Notes under the pieces: generated by a model | The model's input: only the letters and a program-made list of their open reading frames with translations | What the model was told of the DNA's origin: nothing | Databases searched by the model: none | Program-made: the position numbers and the translations under genes | Shown here: positions 8,304 through 17,146 of the stretch, one piece after another | How the letters are laid out: the number at the start of each line of letters is the position of its first letter | Position numbering within the stretch: position 1 is the first letter of the stretch | NCBI RefSeq assembly: GCF_000442255.1 | Contig: NZ_KE557277.1 | Location: forward strand, 88,836 to 152,835 | DNA from: Salipiger mucosus DSM 16094 | GTDB lineage: Bacteria > Pseudomonadota > Alphaproteobacteria > Rhodobacterales > Rhodobacteraceae | Direction: 5' to 3' | DNA: 64,000 bases

Positions 8304-9224
8304 ATGGCCAGGACACCTCTTCTTCCTTCGCTCGTTGCCCTTCGCGCCTTCGTTCATGTCGGCGCAACCGGCAGCATCCGGCAGGCGGGCGAGCGGATGC
8401 ATGTCGATCACTCCTCGATCTCGCGACACCTGAAGAACCTCGAGGAGCGCCTGCAGGTGCAACTCGTGCGCAAGCAGGGGCGGGGGCTGGTGCTGACGCC
8501 GAGGGGACAGGACTATCACCGCCGGATCTCGGAGGCTTTCGGGCTGATCGAGACCGCGACGCAGGATCTCGTGCAGCCCGAGGACGGGCACCTTGCCATC
8601 TACGCGCCGCCGGGGATCGCGCACAGGGTCCTGCTGCCGAACCTGCCGGCCCTGCGGCGGCGCCTGCCTGACTGGGAAATCCTCCTGCACACGCAGCCGC
8701 GCGGCGAGATCGACCCCGAGGGCGCGGGCCATTGGGTCGAGATCCATTTCGGCGACGAGGCGCCGCCGGTCGAGGGCACGCGGTCGCGGCACCTGTTCCG
8801 TCCTCGGCTTTTTCCCGTGGTCAGCCCGCGCGTCGACCCGCGCTGGCTGACGCTGGGCTCGCCTTCGGGGCTCGTGGACGTGCCGCTCATCATGGCGCGG
8901 CTCGACGGCGAGTTGGATGCCTGGTTCGCGCATTGCGGGCTGCGGCGCGGATCCGAGATGAGCTACATGCTGATGCCCAACACGCATCTCGCGCTCGAGG
9001 CGGCCCTTTACGGCCAGGGCGCGGCGCTGGCCAACGACGTGATCGCCGCGCAGGATCTGGCGTCGGGAAACCTGGCCGAGCTGTTCGGCACCGACTTCCG
9101 CAGCGGGTCCTATTTCGTGGTCACCTCGGAGGCCGACTGGGACGAGGCCCACATGGTCTTCGCGCGCGACTGGCTCGACGGGCTGATGCCCCGGAGCGAG
9201 ACGCGCGACGCGCGCGAAGGCTGA
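8304..9224 (+). CDS. LysR-family transcriptional regulator (paralog of the 2193-3125 regulator)
   Basis: 306 residues; ATG 8304 precedes the helix-turn-helix (LVALRAFVHVGATGSIRQAG, VDHSSISRHLKNLEERLQV) by the usual ~10 residues, although the Shine-Dalgarno is weak. The effector domain shares PGIAHRVLLPNLPALRRR and MPNTHLALEAALYGQGAALA with the regulator at 2193-3125. It stands between hyuA-hyuB-M20 and the nine-gene transport/catabolic operon that starts at 9591, on the same strand, so it is a good candidate activator of that operon. The shared effector-domain segments suggest the two paralogs recognise the same or a related ligand. Confidence 0.9.
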   Translation: MARTPLLPSLVALRAFVHVGATGSIRQAGERMHVDHSSISRHLKNLEERLQVQLVRKQGRGLVLTPRGQDYHRRISEAFGLIETATQDLVQPEDGHLAIYAPPGIAHRVLLPNLPALRRRLPDWEILLHTQPRGEIDPEGAGHWVEIHFGDEAPPVEGTRSRHLFRPRLFPVVSPRVDPRWLTLGSPSGLVDVPLIMARLDGELDAWFAHCGLRRGSEMSYMLMPNTHLALEAALYGQGAALANDVIAAQDLASGNLAELFGTDFRSGSYFVVTSEADWDEAHMVFARDWLDGLMPRSETRDAREG

Positions 9225-9590
9225 GCGCGGACCGCGCCCCGGCCCGCGGCGCATCTTCTGCAAGTTTTGCAGGCAAATCCCCGAGCCCGGCCCGCCGGAC
9301 CCCGAGCCGTGCGCCGCGAGGTCCCGCGCGCGGGCGCCGTCTGCCTGCGGCAACTGGTGCATTTCCTGCAAACCGGTGACCGGCTGTCACCGGCATGGTG
9401 CCAAAACGGCCGTTGTGAACAGCGGCTCCGTGGTGTGGCATGGAGGTGCGAAAAATGCCTGGCGCACCCGACTGACGGCGCCGGTTCCAGAACAGATCAA
9501 TCCGACGTCCCGCTCTGCCGGGACCGCAACGGACGGGTGCGCGCCCGCCTGACAGGGTCGTGCGTCGCCACAACAGCGAGAGGTAACCGA
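9225..9590. promoter_or_regulatory. Upstream region of the peptide-transport/catabolic operon, with a 15-bp palindrome
   Basis: 366 bases without a convincing gene. CTGCAAGTTTTGCAG (9258-9272) is a perfect 6-3-6 inverted repeat, and a TTTCCTGCAAAC half-site follows near 9362. A related palindrome, TGCAAAATTGCA, lies before the cellulose operon at 21393-21404. It could be a regulator binding site, but it lies over 300 bases from the start codon at 9591, so a long leader or a remote operator would be needed. GAGAGG about 8 bases before 9591 is the ribosome-binding site. Confidence 0.4.
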
Positions 9591-11252
9591 ATGAACACCG
9601 TACGCAAAGATCATCGACCCGCGGGCCTGCGTCACGGCCTGCGTGCCGCGCTGGTGGCCAGCGTGGCGGCGCTTGCCATGCCTGCCGCGGCGCAGGTCTC
9701 CGAGGGCACCGAGCTAAACTGGGGCGTGGTCATGGAGATCGCGACCATCGATCCGGCCTTCGCCACCAACAACTGGGAATCCACCATCGCCACCAACGTC
9801 TACGACACGCTCGTCTACCCGGACGGCGCGGGCAGCGTGAAGCCCTGGATGGCCGACAGCTGGGAAATCTCGGACGACGGGCTGACCTATACCTTCACCC
9901 TCAAGCCCGACCTGCTGTTCCACGACGGCACCACGGTCGAGGCGCAGGATGTGGCCTGGTCGATGGAGCGCATGATCGAGCTTGGCGCGCCGGCGGCCAG
10001 CTATTTCGCCGCCGTCGATCCGTCGCTGACCGAGGTGATCGACGCGAGCACCATCGCCTTCACCCTCAAGGAGGCCTATTCGCCCTTCCTCAAGGCGCTG
10101 CTGAACTTCCGCATCGTCAACAAGGATCTCGTGATGGAGAACCTCGAGGACGGCGATTTCGGCGAGAACGGCGACTACGGGCTGGCCTTCGTGCGGGGCA
10201 ACGACGCGGGCTCCGGTCCCTACAGGGTCACGGACTTCCCCACCAGCGACAGCGTTTCGCTGGGCGCCTTCGAGGACTACACGCTGACCGAGTTCATCGA
10301 GAACGCGCCGACCACGGTGAACTTCTCGACCACGCCGGAAATGGCGACCATCGCGAGCAAGCTGCGCGCCGGCGAGATCGACATCGCCGACTGGGGCCTG
10401 TCCGCCTCGATCCAGGACCGGCTTGCCGAGGAGCCGGGCTTCACCCGGGTCAAGCAGCCCTCGGCGACCGCCTGGTACGTGGTCATGAACACCTCGCGTG
10501 CGCCGCTCGACGACGTCGACATCCGCAAGGCGGTGGCGCTGTCCTACGACACCGACACGGTGACGACGCACATCCTGGGCGGCGGCGGTCCGCTGGCGGG
10601 CCCGGTTCCGGGGCAGGTTCTGGGCGAGTGCGAGGGCATCGCGACCTACGACTTCGACCTCGACGCGGCGCGCGAGCTGGTGGCCCAGTCGGGCTACACC
10701 GCCGAAGAGTTGGAAGAGCGTCCGCTGGAGATCGCGGCGGTCGCCGGTTCGGAGCGGTTCAAGAACATCGCGCTGCTGCTGTCCACCAACCTCAGGAAGG
10801 CCGGCATCCCGGCGGAGGTGGTGCCGCAGCGCTGGGCCGACATCGTGCAGGCCGCGACGACGCCCGAGAGCGCCTATGACCTCGTCGTCGTCTACGACAG
10901 CGCGCGGGTGCCGGATCCGACGGTGTTCCTGACCTACTACACGCCGGACGGTCACGGCCGGGCCTTCCCGCCGGGCGGCATCTACTGGGAGGATCCCGAG
11001 GTCACGGACCTGGTGAACCACGGGCTGGCCTCGACCGACCCCGAGGTCCAGCGGCAGGACTACTGCGAGGCGAGCCGCATCATCGCCGAGGCAAGCCCCG
11101 CGATCTTCTCGCACACCGACATGCGGCAGACCTCGTTCTGGGACTACATCACCGCCTCCTACCCGGAGAACGGCGGCGCGGCCTTCTACGACCTGCGGTT
11201 CGAGAACTGGGCGATGGACCCGGAGTCGGAGACCTACCAGGCCAATCACTGA
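9591..11252 (+). CDS. ABC transporter substrate-binding protein, dipeptide/oligopeptide type (SBP family 5)
   Basis: 553 residues. ATG 9591 is preceded by GAGAGG and followed by a typical Sec signal peptide: basic N-terminus (residues 1-18), hydrophobic LRAALVASVAALAMPAAA, cleavage near residue 35. The mature protein has family features: LNWGVVMEIATIDPAFATNN, KPWMADSWEISDDGLTYTFT, LLFHDGTTVEAQDVAWSMER and a central DDVDIRKAVALSYD. It captures a peptide-like or amide substrate in the periplasm and delivers it to the permeases at 11352-13255. It is first gene of the operon, separated from the permease by a stable hairpin that could raise its mRNA level relative to downstream genes. Confidence 0.92.
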   Translation: MNTVRKDHRPAGLRHGLRAALVASVAALAMPAAAQVSEGTELNWGVVMEIATIDPAFATNNWESTIATNVYDTLVYPDGAGSVKPWMADSWEISDDGLTYTFTLKPDLLFHDGTTVEAQDVAWSMERMIELGAPAASYFAAVDPSLTEVIDASTIAFTLKEAYSPFLKALLNFRIVNKDLVMENLEDGDFGENGDYGLAFVRGNDAGSGPYRVTDFPTSDSVSLGAFEDYTLTEFIENAPTTVNFSTTPEMATIASKLRAGEIDIADWGLSASIQDRLAEEPGFTRVKQPSATAWYVVMNTSRAPLDDVDIRKAVALSYDTDTVTTHILGGGGPLAGPVPGQVLGECEGIATYDFDLDAARELVAQSGYTAEELEERPLEIAAVAGSERFKNIALLLSTNLRKAGIPAEVVPQRWADIVQAATTPESAYDLVVVYDSARVPDPTVFLTYYTPDGHGRAFPPGGIYWEDPEVTDLVNHGLASTDPEVQRQDYCEASRIIAEASPAIFSHTDMRQTSFWDYITASYPENGGAAFYDLRFENWAMDPESETYQANH

Positions 11253-11296
11253 GCCCTCCCCGGGGCGCGCCGTTCCCTGTCAGCGCGCCTCATCCG

Positions 11297-11319
11297 GCCC
11301 CCGGCCTCGTGCCGGGGGC
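11297..11319 (+). promoter_or_regulatory. Stem-loop between binding-protein and permease genes
   Basis: GCCCCCGGC (11297-11305) pairs with GCCGGGGGC (11311-11319) around a CTCGT loop, followed by GTTCTC rather than a T-run. Such hairpins after the first gene of ABC operons commonly protect the upstream message or cause partial termination; either would favour excess binding protein. Confidence 0.5.
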
Positions 11320-11351
11320 GTTCTCGGCTCTCGCAACCGGAGGTCTGCCGC

Positions 11352-12362
11352 ATGGCCATCCCGATCCTGAAACGCCTGGCGCAGATGCTCGTCGTGCTCA
11401 TCGGCGTGTCGATCTTCATCTTCGTGCTGACCCGCGTGCTGCCCGGCGATCCGATTGCCGCGGCGCTCGGCGAGCGCGCGAGCGAGGACCAGATCGAGCG
11501 CTTGCGTGCCCAGATGGGGCTCGATCAGTCCTTGGTGATGCAATACTTCGACTTCGTCGGCGGGCTCTTCGAGGGCCGCATGGGCATGTCGCTGGTCGAG
11601 CGTCGCGACGTGGCCGAGATCATCGCCGAACGCCTGCCGGCGACGCTCGAGCTCGTGCTCTTTTCGCTGTTCCTGGCGGTGATCCTCGGCGTGCCGCTGG
11701 GCGTCGTCTCGGCGGTGCACCGCGACGGGCCGATCGACTACGCGAGCCGCGTGGTGGCGCTGGTCGGGGTGTCGATCCCGAACTTCTGGATCGGCATCAT
11801 GCTGCAGCTCTTCCTGGGCCTCACGCTGAGCCTGCTGCCGATCACCGGCCGGCTCGACGGGCCGCCGCCGATGCAGATCACCGGGCTCTACCTCTTCGAC
11901 AGCCTTGTCACGGGCAACTTCGCCGCCTTCCGCGACGCGCTGGCCCACATCATGGCGCCGGCCATCGTGCTGGCCTCCGGTCCGCTTGCCACGATCACCC
12001 GGATGATCCGGGCGAACATGATCGACGAACGGGCCAAGCCCTATTCCGAGCTGGCCGAGGCGCTGGGCATGCATCCGCTGCTCATCAACTACAAGTACGT
12101 GCTGCGGAACGCCTTCTCGTCGACGCTGACGGTGATCGGCTTCCTCGTTCCGATCCTGATTGGCGCGAACTTCGTGGTCGAGAAGGTCTTCAGCTGGCCC
12201 GGCATCGCGCGCTTCGGAGCCGACGCGATCATCGCCTCCGACTTCAACGGCGTCGTCGGCGTGTCGATGGTGGTCTGTTCCTTCGTCGTCGTCGTCAACG
12301 TGATCGTCGAACTGCTCTACCGCGTGCTCGATCCCCGCATCCGCCTGGGAGAAACCCGATGA
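11352..12362 (+). CDS. ABC transporter permease, dipeptide/oligopeptide type (DppB-like)
   Basis: 336 residues; ATG 11352 lies 8 bases after GGAGGT. It opens with a hydrophobic segment (LAQMLVVLIGVSIFIFVLT) followed by RVLPGDP, the DppB-type N-terminal signature, and has about six membrane spans. The EAA-type cytoplasmic loop that contacts the ATPase is at ELAEALGMHPLLINYKYVLR, and the C-terminus carries VEKVFSWPGIARFG. It forms the channel with the next permease, whose ATG overlaps its stop by 4 bases. Confidence 0.93.
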   Translation: MAIPILKRLAQMLVVLIGVSIFIFVLTRVLPGDPIAAALGERASEDQIERLRAQMGLDQSLVMQYFDFVGGLFEGRMGMSLVERRDVAEIIAERLPATLELVLFSLFLAVILGVPLGVVSAVHRDGPIDYASRVVALVGVSIPNFWIGIMLQLFLGLTLSLLPITGRLDGPPPMQITGLYLFDSLVTGNFAAFRDALAHIMAPAIVLASGPLATITRMIRANMIDERAKPYSELAEALGMHPLLINYKYVLRNAFSSTLTVIGFLVPILIGANFVVEKVFSWPGIARFGADAIIASDFNGVVGVSMVVCSFVVVVNVIVELLYRVLDPRIRLGETR

Positions 12363-13255
12363 CCGACCTCAACTCCGCCGACCTCGGCGGCTTCGACGAC
12401 ACGGCCGTTCCGGCGGTCTCGTCCCGGCGCCGCGCCATGCGCCGCTTTGCGCGGAATCGCGCGGCGCTGGTCGGGCTGGCGATCTTCGCGCTGATCCTGC
12501 TGGTCGCGCTGCTGGCGCCGCTGCTCTCGCCGTTTCCGGGCGACGTGGCCGACGAGGTGCATTTCGACCGTCTGCTGCAGCCGCCTTCCGCGACCTATCT
12601 CATGGGCACCGACGAGGCGGGGCGCGACGTGCTCACACGGGTGATGCACGGCGCCAAGCTGTCGCTCGTCATGGGGATATCGGTCATCGCCATCGCCGCG
12701 TCGGTCGGCGTGCCGCTGGGTCTTGCGGCGGGCTACTACGGCGGATGGACCGAGATCGTCATCATGCGCATCACCGACGTCTTCTCGTCGATCCCCGCGC
12801 TGGTGCTGGCGCTGGCCATCTCGGTGGTGCTGGGTGCGAGCCTGCTGAACGTGGTGATCGCGCTCAGCGTCGTGTGGTGGCGCGTCTTCTGCCGGATCGC
12901 CCACGGGCAGACCCTGTCGATCAAGCAGGAGAACTTCGTCACCGCCGCGCAGTCGATGGGGGCCTCCGACGCGCACGTCATGTTCCGCGAGATCCTGCCC
13001 AACATGGCGTCCTCGCTGCTGGTCGCGGCCTCGCTCGACGCGGGCATCGTCATCCTGACCGGCACGGCGATCTCGTTCCTGGGCGCCGGGGCCAACCCGC
13101 CCACCGCGGAGTGGGGGCTGATGGTGGCCACCGGGCGCCACTACCTGCCCGACGCGTGGTGGGCCTCGCTCTTCCCGGGCATCGCGATCTTCCTGACCGT
13201 GATGAGCCTCAACATGATCGGCGACGGCCTGCGCGATTTCTTCGCCGAAGAATGA
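12359..13255 (+). CDS. ABC transporter permease, dipeptide/oligopeptide type (DppC-like)
   Basis: 298 residues from ATG 12359, overlapping the upstream permease stop (ATGA). The N-terminal cytoplasmic tail contains RRAMRRFARNRAALVGLAIF, the usual DppC start. PSATYLMGTDEAGRDVLTRV and the EAA loop AAQSMGASDAHVMFREILPN are typical. About six membrane spans. It pairs with the DppB-like protein; energy would come from the fused ATPase at 18816-20490, separated by four catabolic genes in the same operon. Confidence 0.93.
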   Translation: MTDLNSADLGGFDDTAVPAVSSRRRAMRRFARNRAALVGLAIFALILLVALLAPLLSPFPGDVADEVHFDRLLQPPSATYLMGTDEAGRDVLTRVMHGAKLSLVMGISVIAIAASVGVPLGLAAGYYGGWTEIVIMRITDVFSSIPALVLALAISVVLGASLLNVVIALSVVWWRVFCRIAHGQTLSIKQENFVTAAQSMGASDAHVMFREILPNMASSLLVAASLDAGIVILTGTAISFLGAGANPPTAEWGLMVATGRHYLPDAWWASLFPGIAIFLTVMSLNMIGDGLRDFFAEE

Positions 13256-13286
13256 CGCTCCGTCCCGGACCCTGAAAGGAGACAAG

Positions 13287-14588
13287 ATGAACATCCAGAC
13301 AGGCACCCTCGAGGGGCGCATCGCGGTTGAGGTCGAGCGGCAGATGCCTGCGCTCGTGGCCGACCTGCAGTCGCTCGTGCGTATTCCCTCGATCGTGGGG
13401 AACGAGGCGGCGGCGATGGAGCGCATGAAGGAGCTTTGGCAGGAGGCGGGGCTGGACCTCGAGATCACGCGCGTCGAGCCCATGATCGACGCTCTGCGCG
13501 AGCATCCGGGCTTCGTCGACACGCAGATGAGCTACGAGGGCCGCTATTCCTACGTGGGCGTGCAGGCGGGCACGGGCGGGGGGCGCTCGCTGATCCTGAA
13601 CGGCCATCTCGACGTGGTGGATCCCGGCGCGCTGGATGCCTGGACCCGCGACCCCTGGGGCGCCGAGATCGAGGGCGACCTGATGTATGGCCGTGGTGCC
13701 GGCGACATGAAGGCCGGGGTCGTTGCGAACCTCTACGCGCTCAAGGTGCTGGCGGGGCTCGGGCTCAGGCCGGCGGGCGACGTCATGCTGCAGGCGGTCA
13801 TCGACGAGGAAGCGGGCGGTGCCGGCGGCACGCTGTCCTGCCTCGAGCAGGGCTTCCGGGCCGATGCCATGATCGCGACCGAGCCGCACCCGCGGCGCAT
13901 CACGGTGGCGCATCCCGGCGTGGCCTATTTCCGGGTGCGCACGCGGGGCGTGCAGGCGCATGCGGCCTATGCGCACGACGGCGTCAACGCGATGGTCAAG
14001 ATGGCCGCGATCGTCTCGGCGCTGGGCCGGCTCGACGTGGAGCGCGGCGAAAGCCTGCGGCATCCGCTGATCGGGCAGGGATCGCCGCGCTCGTGTCATC
14101 TCAACGTCGGGATGTGCCACGCGGGCGAGTGGCCCTCCTCGGTGCCGGCCGAGGCGGTGATCGACTGCCGGATCGGTTTCATCCCCGGAGAGAGCCTCGA
14201 GGAGATCCGCGCGCTGGTGGCGCGCACCGTGGCCGAGGCCGGCGCGGGCGACGCCTGGATGGAGGAGAACCCGGCCGAGATCGAGTGGTTCGGCTGGCAG
14301 ACCGATCCCTGGGAGCAGGACCCGGAGGCGTCCTTCGTGCAGATCGTCAAGGCCGAGGCCGAGCGGGTCGCCGGCGAGACGCTGCCGATCAACGGCGGGA
14401 CCGGGGGCATCGACAGCCGGTTCTCGGCCTACTACGGCATGGACGCCGTGGTGACCGGCCCGCGCGCCTGGCGCATGCACGGCACCGACGAGGCGGTCTC
14501 GATCGCGTCCATCGCCGAAACGGTGCGCATCCTCGCGCAGAGCGTGCTGGCCTGGTGCGGCACGGCGGACGGGGAGGGCCGGGCATGA
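13287..14588 (+). CDS. M20 family metallopeptidase (ArgE/DapE-like deacylase)
   Basis: 433 residues; ATG 13287 follows AAGGAGA with 5-base spacing. The M20 metal motifs are NGHLDVVDP, GRGAGDMKAG, DEEAGGAGG and a C-terminal WRMHGTDEAV. It belongs to the ArgE/DapE deacylase branch and differs clearly from the CPG2-like M20 enzyme at 6990-8171, so the two are not simple duplicates. Likely role: cytoplasmic removal of an N-acyl or N-carbamoyl group, or amide cleavage, after uptake. Its stop overlaps the racemase start by ATGA. Confidence 0.9.
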   Translation: MNIQTGTLEGRIAVEVERQMPALVADLQSLVRIPSIVGNEAAAMERMKELWQEAGLDLEITRVEPMIDALREHPGFVDTQMSYEGRYSYVGVQAGTGGGRSLILNGHLDVVDPGALDAWTRDPWGAEIEGDLMYGRGAGDMKAGVVANLYALKVLAGLGLRPAGDVMLQAVIDEEAGGAGGTLSCLEQGFRADAMIATEPHPRRITVAHPGVAYFRVRTRGVQAHAAYAHDGVNAMVKMAAIVSALGRLDVERGESLRHPLIGQGSPRSCHLNVGMCHAGEWPSSVPAEAVIDCRIGFIPGESLEEIRALVARTVAEAGAGDAWMEENPAEIEWFGWQTDPWEQDPEASFVQIVKAEAERVAGETLPINGGTGGIDSRFSAYYGMDAVVTGPRAWRMHGTDEAVSIASIAETVRILAQSVLAWCGTADGEGRA

Positions 14589-15307
14589 AGATCGCCTTCG
14601 TCGTTCCCAACGTCGGCATGAACCCCGAGGCGCTGGACCAGCGTCGCGCCTTCCTGCAATCGCATGCCCGGCCCGACACCGAGATCCTGGGCTTCCGGAA
14701 CGATGACGGCCCCGCCGCCATCGAGTCCGAGACCGAGCGCGACTGGGCCAGCGTCGAGATCGCGCGGCACATCGCGCGGCTGTCGCAGCGCGGGGACATC
14801 GACGCCTTCATCCCCTGGTGCGCCGGCGATCCCGGCATGATCGCGGGCCGCGAGGCGGTCTGCGTTCCCGTCGTCGGTCCGATGCAGGCGGCGGCTCACT
14901 ATGCCTCGACCCTGGGGTTCCGGTTCTCCTGGATCATCCCGCAGGGCAACCCGCGCCTGAACCGCCTACGGGTCGAGGGCTATGGCCTTGGCGGCCAGCT
15001 TGCCAGCGTGCTCGAGCTCGGGACCCCCGTGCTGGAGCTTCGCAACGACCTGCCGGCGACCCGGGCGAAGATCGCCGAGCTTGTCGCCCTCGCGGCCGAG
15101 CGCGACGGGGCCGACGCGGTGGTGCTGGGCTGCATGGCGCTCTTCGGGGTGGCGGGCACGCTCGATGCGCCGCGTCCGGTGATCGATCCCACGCTCGCCG
15201 CCCTGAACATGGCGCAGAGCCTGGTTGCGATGGGTCTCACCCATGCGCCCGAAACTTATGGCGGGACATCCGGGCCCGTCGCCGAACCGATTCCCGAAAA
15301 GGTCTGA
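14585..15307 (+). CDS. Asp/Glu/hydantoin racemase family protein
   Basis: 240 residues from ATG 14585, overlapping the M20 stop. The Asp/Glu racemase fold is indicated by an N-terminal AFVVPNVGMN strand and a C-terminal DAVVLGCMALFG segment carrying the second catalytic-type Cys. The usual first Cys position corresponds to FIPWCAGDPGMI. Family members interconvert L- and D-amino acids or 5-substituted hydantoins without cofactor. Its place beside peptidases and near hyuAB suggests epimerisation of an intermediate so that both enantiomers can be consumed (inference). Confidence 0.82.
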   Translation: MKIAFVVPNVGMNPEALDQRRAFLQSHARPDTEILGFRNDDGPAAIESETERDWASVEIARHIARLSQRGDIDAFIPWCAGDPGMIAGREAVCVPVVGPMQAAAHYASTLGFRFSWIIPQGNPRLNRLRVEGYGLGGQLASVLELGTPVLELRNDLPATRAKIAELVALAAERDGADAVVLGCMALFGVAGTLDAPRPVIDPTLAALNMAQSLVAMGLTHAPETYGGTSGPVAEPIPEKV

Positions 15308-15309
15308 AC

Positions 15310-17067
15310 ATGCTCGAGAAAATCCTGAACGCGGTGTCGCGCGAGACGCTGGTCGAAGACACCCGCTACCTGGCCGAGGAATGCCCGATGCGGCTGGCTG
15401 GCTCGGAGATGGAGCGCAAGGCGGCGTCCTACATAGAAAAGCGGTTCAACGAGATCGGCGTGCCGATCACGCTGCACGAGCTGGACGGCTACGTCAGTTT
15501 CCCGCACAGCGCGCGGCTCGAGGTGCTCTCGCCCGAGCATCGCGTGATCGAGGCCAATGCCTTTGCGCAGGCGCAGCCGACGCCGCCGGACGGGCTGGAG
15601 GCCGATATCGTCTTCGTCGGCGCGGGCGGGCTCGACGACTACGAGGGCGTGGAGGCCGAGGGCAAGATCACCCTTGCCGAGCTGTCCTACGCGCCGCCGC
15701 GCCCGGAGAAGGTGCGCATCGCGACCGAGAAGGGCGCGATCGGCCAGATCATGATGAACTGGGGCCTGCCGGAGCACGGCACCGTGCCGATGGGCACCTG
15801 CAAGCCGGTCTGGGGCAACCCGACGCCCGCGACCGTCGGCACCATGCCGCAGATCCCGGCCATCGGCATCAGCCGGGCCGACGGCAACTGGCTGGCGGAG
15901 CTGGCGGCCAGGGGCCCGGTCAAGGTGCGCATCCACTGCGACACCGAGAACCGCTGGGGCAAGATCGTGCAGCCGGTCGCGCGCATCGAGGGCACCGAGG
16001 AGGCCGAGAATTTCGTGCTGGTCGCCGGCCACTACGATGCCTGGGCCGAGGGCGCGACCGACAATGCCACGGGCAACGCGGTGATGATCGAGATGGCGCG
16101 AATCCTGAACGAGAACCGCGACAAGCTGCGCCGCTCGGTCGTGTTCTCGTTCTGGGCCGCGCACGAGAGCGGGATCATGGAAGGCTCGTCGTGGTTCGTC
16201 GACCGGTTCTGGGACGATCTGCGCAGCAACTGCGTGGCGACGATGAACATCGACTCGCAGGGCATGGTGGACGCCACCGAGCTGCGCTGCGACGCGGCGC
16301 CGGAGCTGTCCGACTTCGCCGCCGACATGGCGAAGGAGGTGCTTGGCATCGACGATGCGCACCCGCGGCCGCTCAGCCGCACGGGCGACCAGTCCTTTTT
16401 CGGCATCGGCATTCCGTCGATGTACCTTGCCAACCAGCACCCCAAGGCGATGCAGGAGCTCTGGAGGGGCGCGACGCTGGGCTGGTGGTATCACTCGGTC
16501 AAGGACACGATGGAGGTGGTCGATCCCGAGATCCTCGAGCGGGGCGCGCGCGTGAACCTCGGCGCGGCCTTCGAGCTTGCCCGGCGTCCGGTGCTGCCGA
16601 TGAACCACGCCGTGACCGCCGAGCGCATCGCGGCGCGGCTCGAGGCCCTGTCGGGCTACGACGTGGGTATCGATCTTGCCGGGCTTGCCGAGCGGGCGGG
16701 GCGCCTTGGCGGCCGGATCGACGCGCTGGTCTCCCTGCGGGACGGCGCGGCGCATGCCAACGACCCGGAGACGACGCATCTGTGCAACGCGGCCATGATG
16801 CGGCTGAGCCGGACCCTCACGCCGATGACGGGGACCGTGGCGGGAAGCTGGGAGCAGGACACCTATGGCCTGTCCTCGCTCAAGACGGTGCTGCCGGGGC
16901 TCTTCGAGGTGCCCGCGATGGCCGCGGCCGGGCCGGACAGCGACTATTTCAAGCTGCAGTGGACGCAGACAGTGCGCCAGCGCAACCGCGCCGCCGACAC
17001 CCTGGACAGCGCGATCGAGCTCATCGACGGCGTGCTCGCCCGCGTGGCCGCCGACAAGGCGGCCTGA
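15310..17067 (+). CDS. M28 family zinc aminopeptidase/carboxypeptidase with PA-like domain
   Basis: 585 residues from ATG 15310, two bases after the racemase stop. No signal peptide is seen, so it is cytosolic. N-terminal residues to ~210 include a PA-like insertion (VGAGGLDDYEGVEAEGKI). M28 metal ligands follow: GHYDAWAEGATDNATG (His, bridging Asp), AAHESG (catalytic and metal Glu), MNIDSQG (Asp) and WYHSVKDT (final His). The C-terminal ~150 residues resemble the helical extension of glutamate-carboxypeptidase-II-like enzymes. It hydrolyses a peptide or amide bond in the imported compound; the operon context argues against general protein turnover. Confidence 0.88.
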   Translation: MLEKILNAVSRETLVEDTRYLAEECPMRLAGSEMERKAASYIEKRFNEIGVPITLHELDGYVSFPHSARLEVLSPEHRVIEANAFAQAQPTPPDGLEADIVFVGAGGLDDYEGVEAEGKITLAELSYAPPRPEKVRIATEKGAIGQIMMNWGLPEHGTVPMGTCKPVWGNPTPATVGTMPQIPAIGISRADGNWLAELAARGPVKVRIHCDTENRWGKIVQPVARIEGTEEAENFVLVAGHYDAWAEGATDNATGNAVMIEMARILNENRDKLRRSVVFSFWAAHESGIMEGSSWFVDRFWDDLRSNCVATMNIDSQGMVDATELRCDAAPELSDFAADMAKEVLGIDDAHPRPLSRTGDQSFFGIGIPSMYLANQHPKAMQELWRGATLGWWYHSVKDTMEVVDPEILERGARVNLGAAFELARRPVLPMNHAVTAERIAARLEALSGYDVGIDLAGLAERAGRLGGRIDALVSLRDGAAHANDPETTHLCNAAMMRLSRTLTPMTGTVAGSWEQDTYGLSSLKTVLPGLFEVPAMAAAGPDSDYFKLQWTQTVRQRNRAADTLDSAIELIDGVLARVAADKAA

Positions 17068-17146
17068 TCACAGCGCCGGGCCGCCGGCCCGGCAAGGCGC
17101 GTCCGCCCGCGGCGGGCGCGCAGGACCGGAAGCTGCAGGGATCAGC

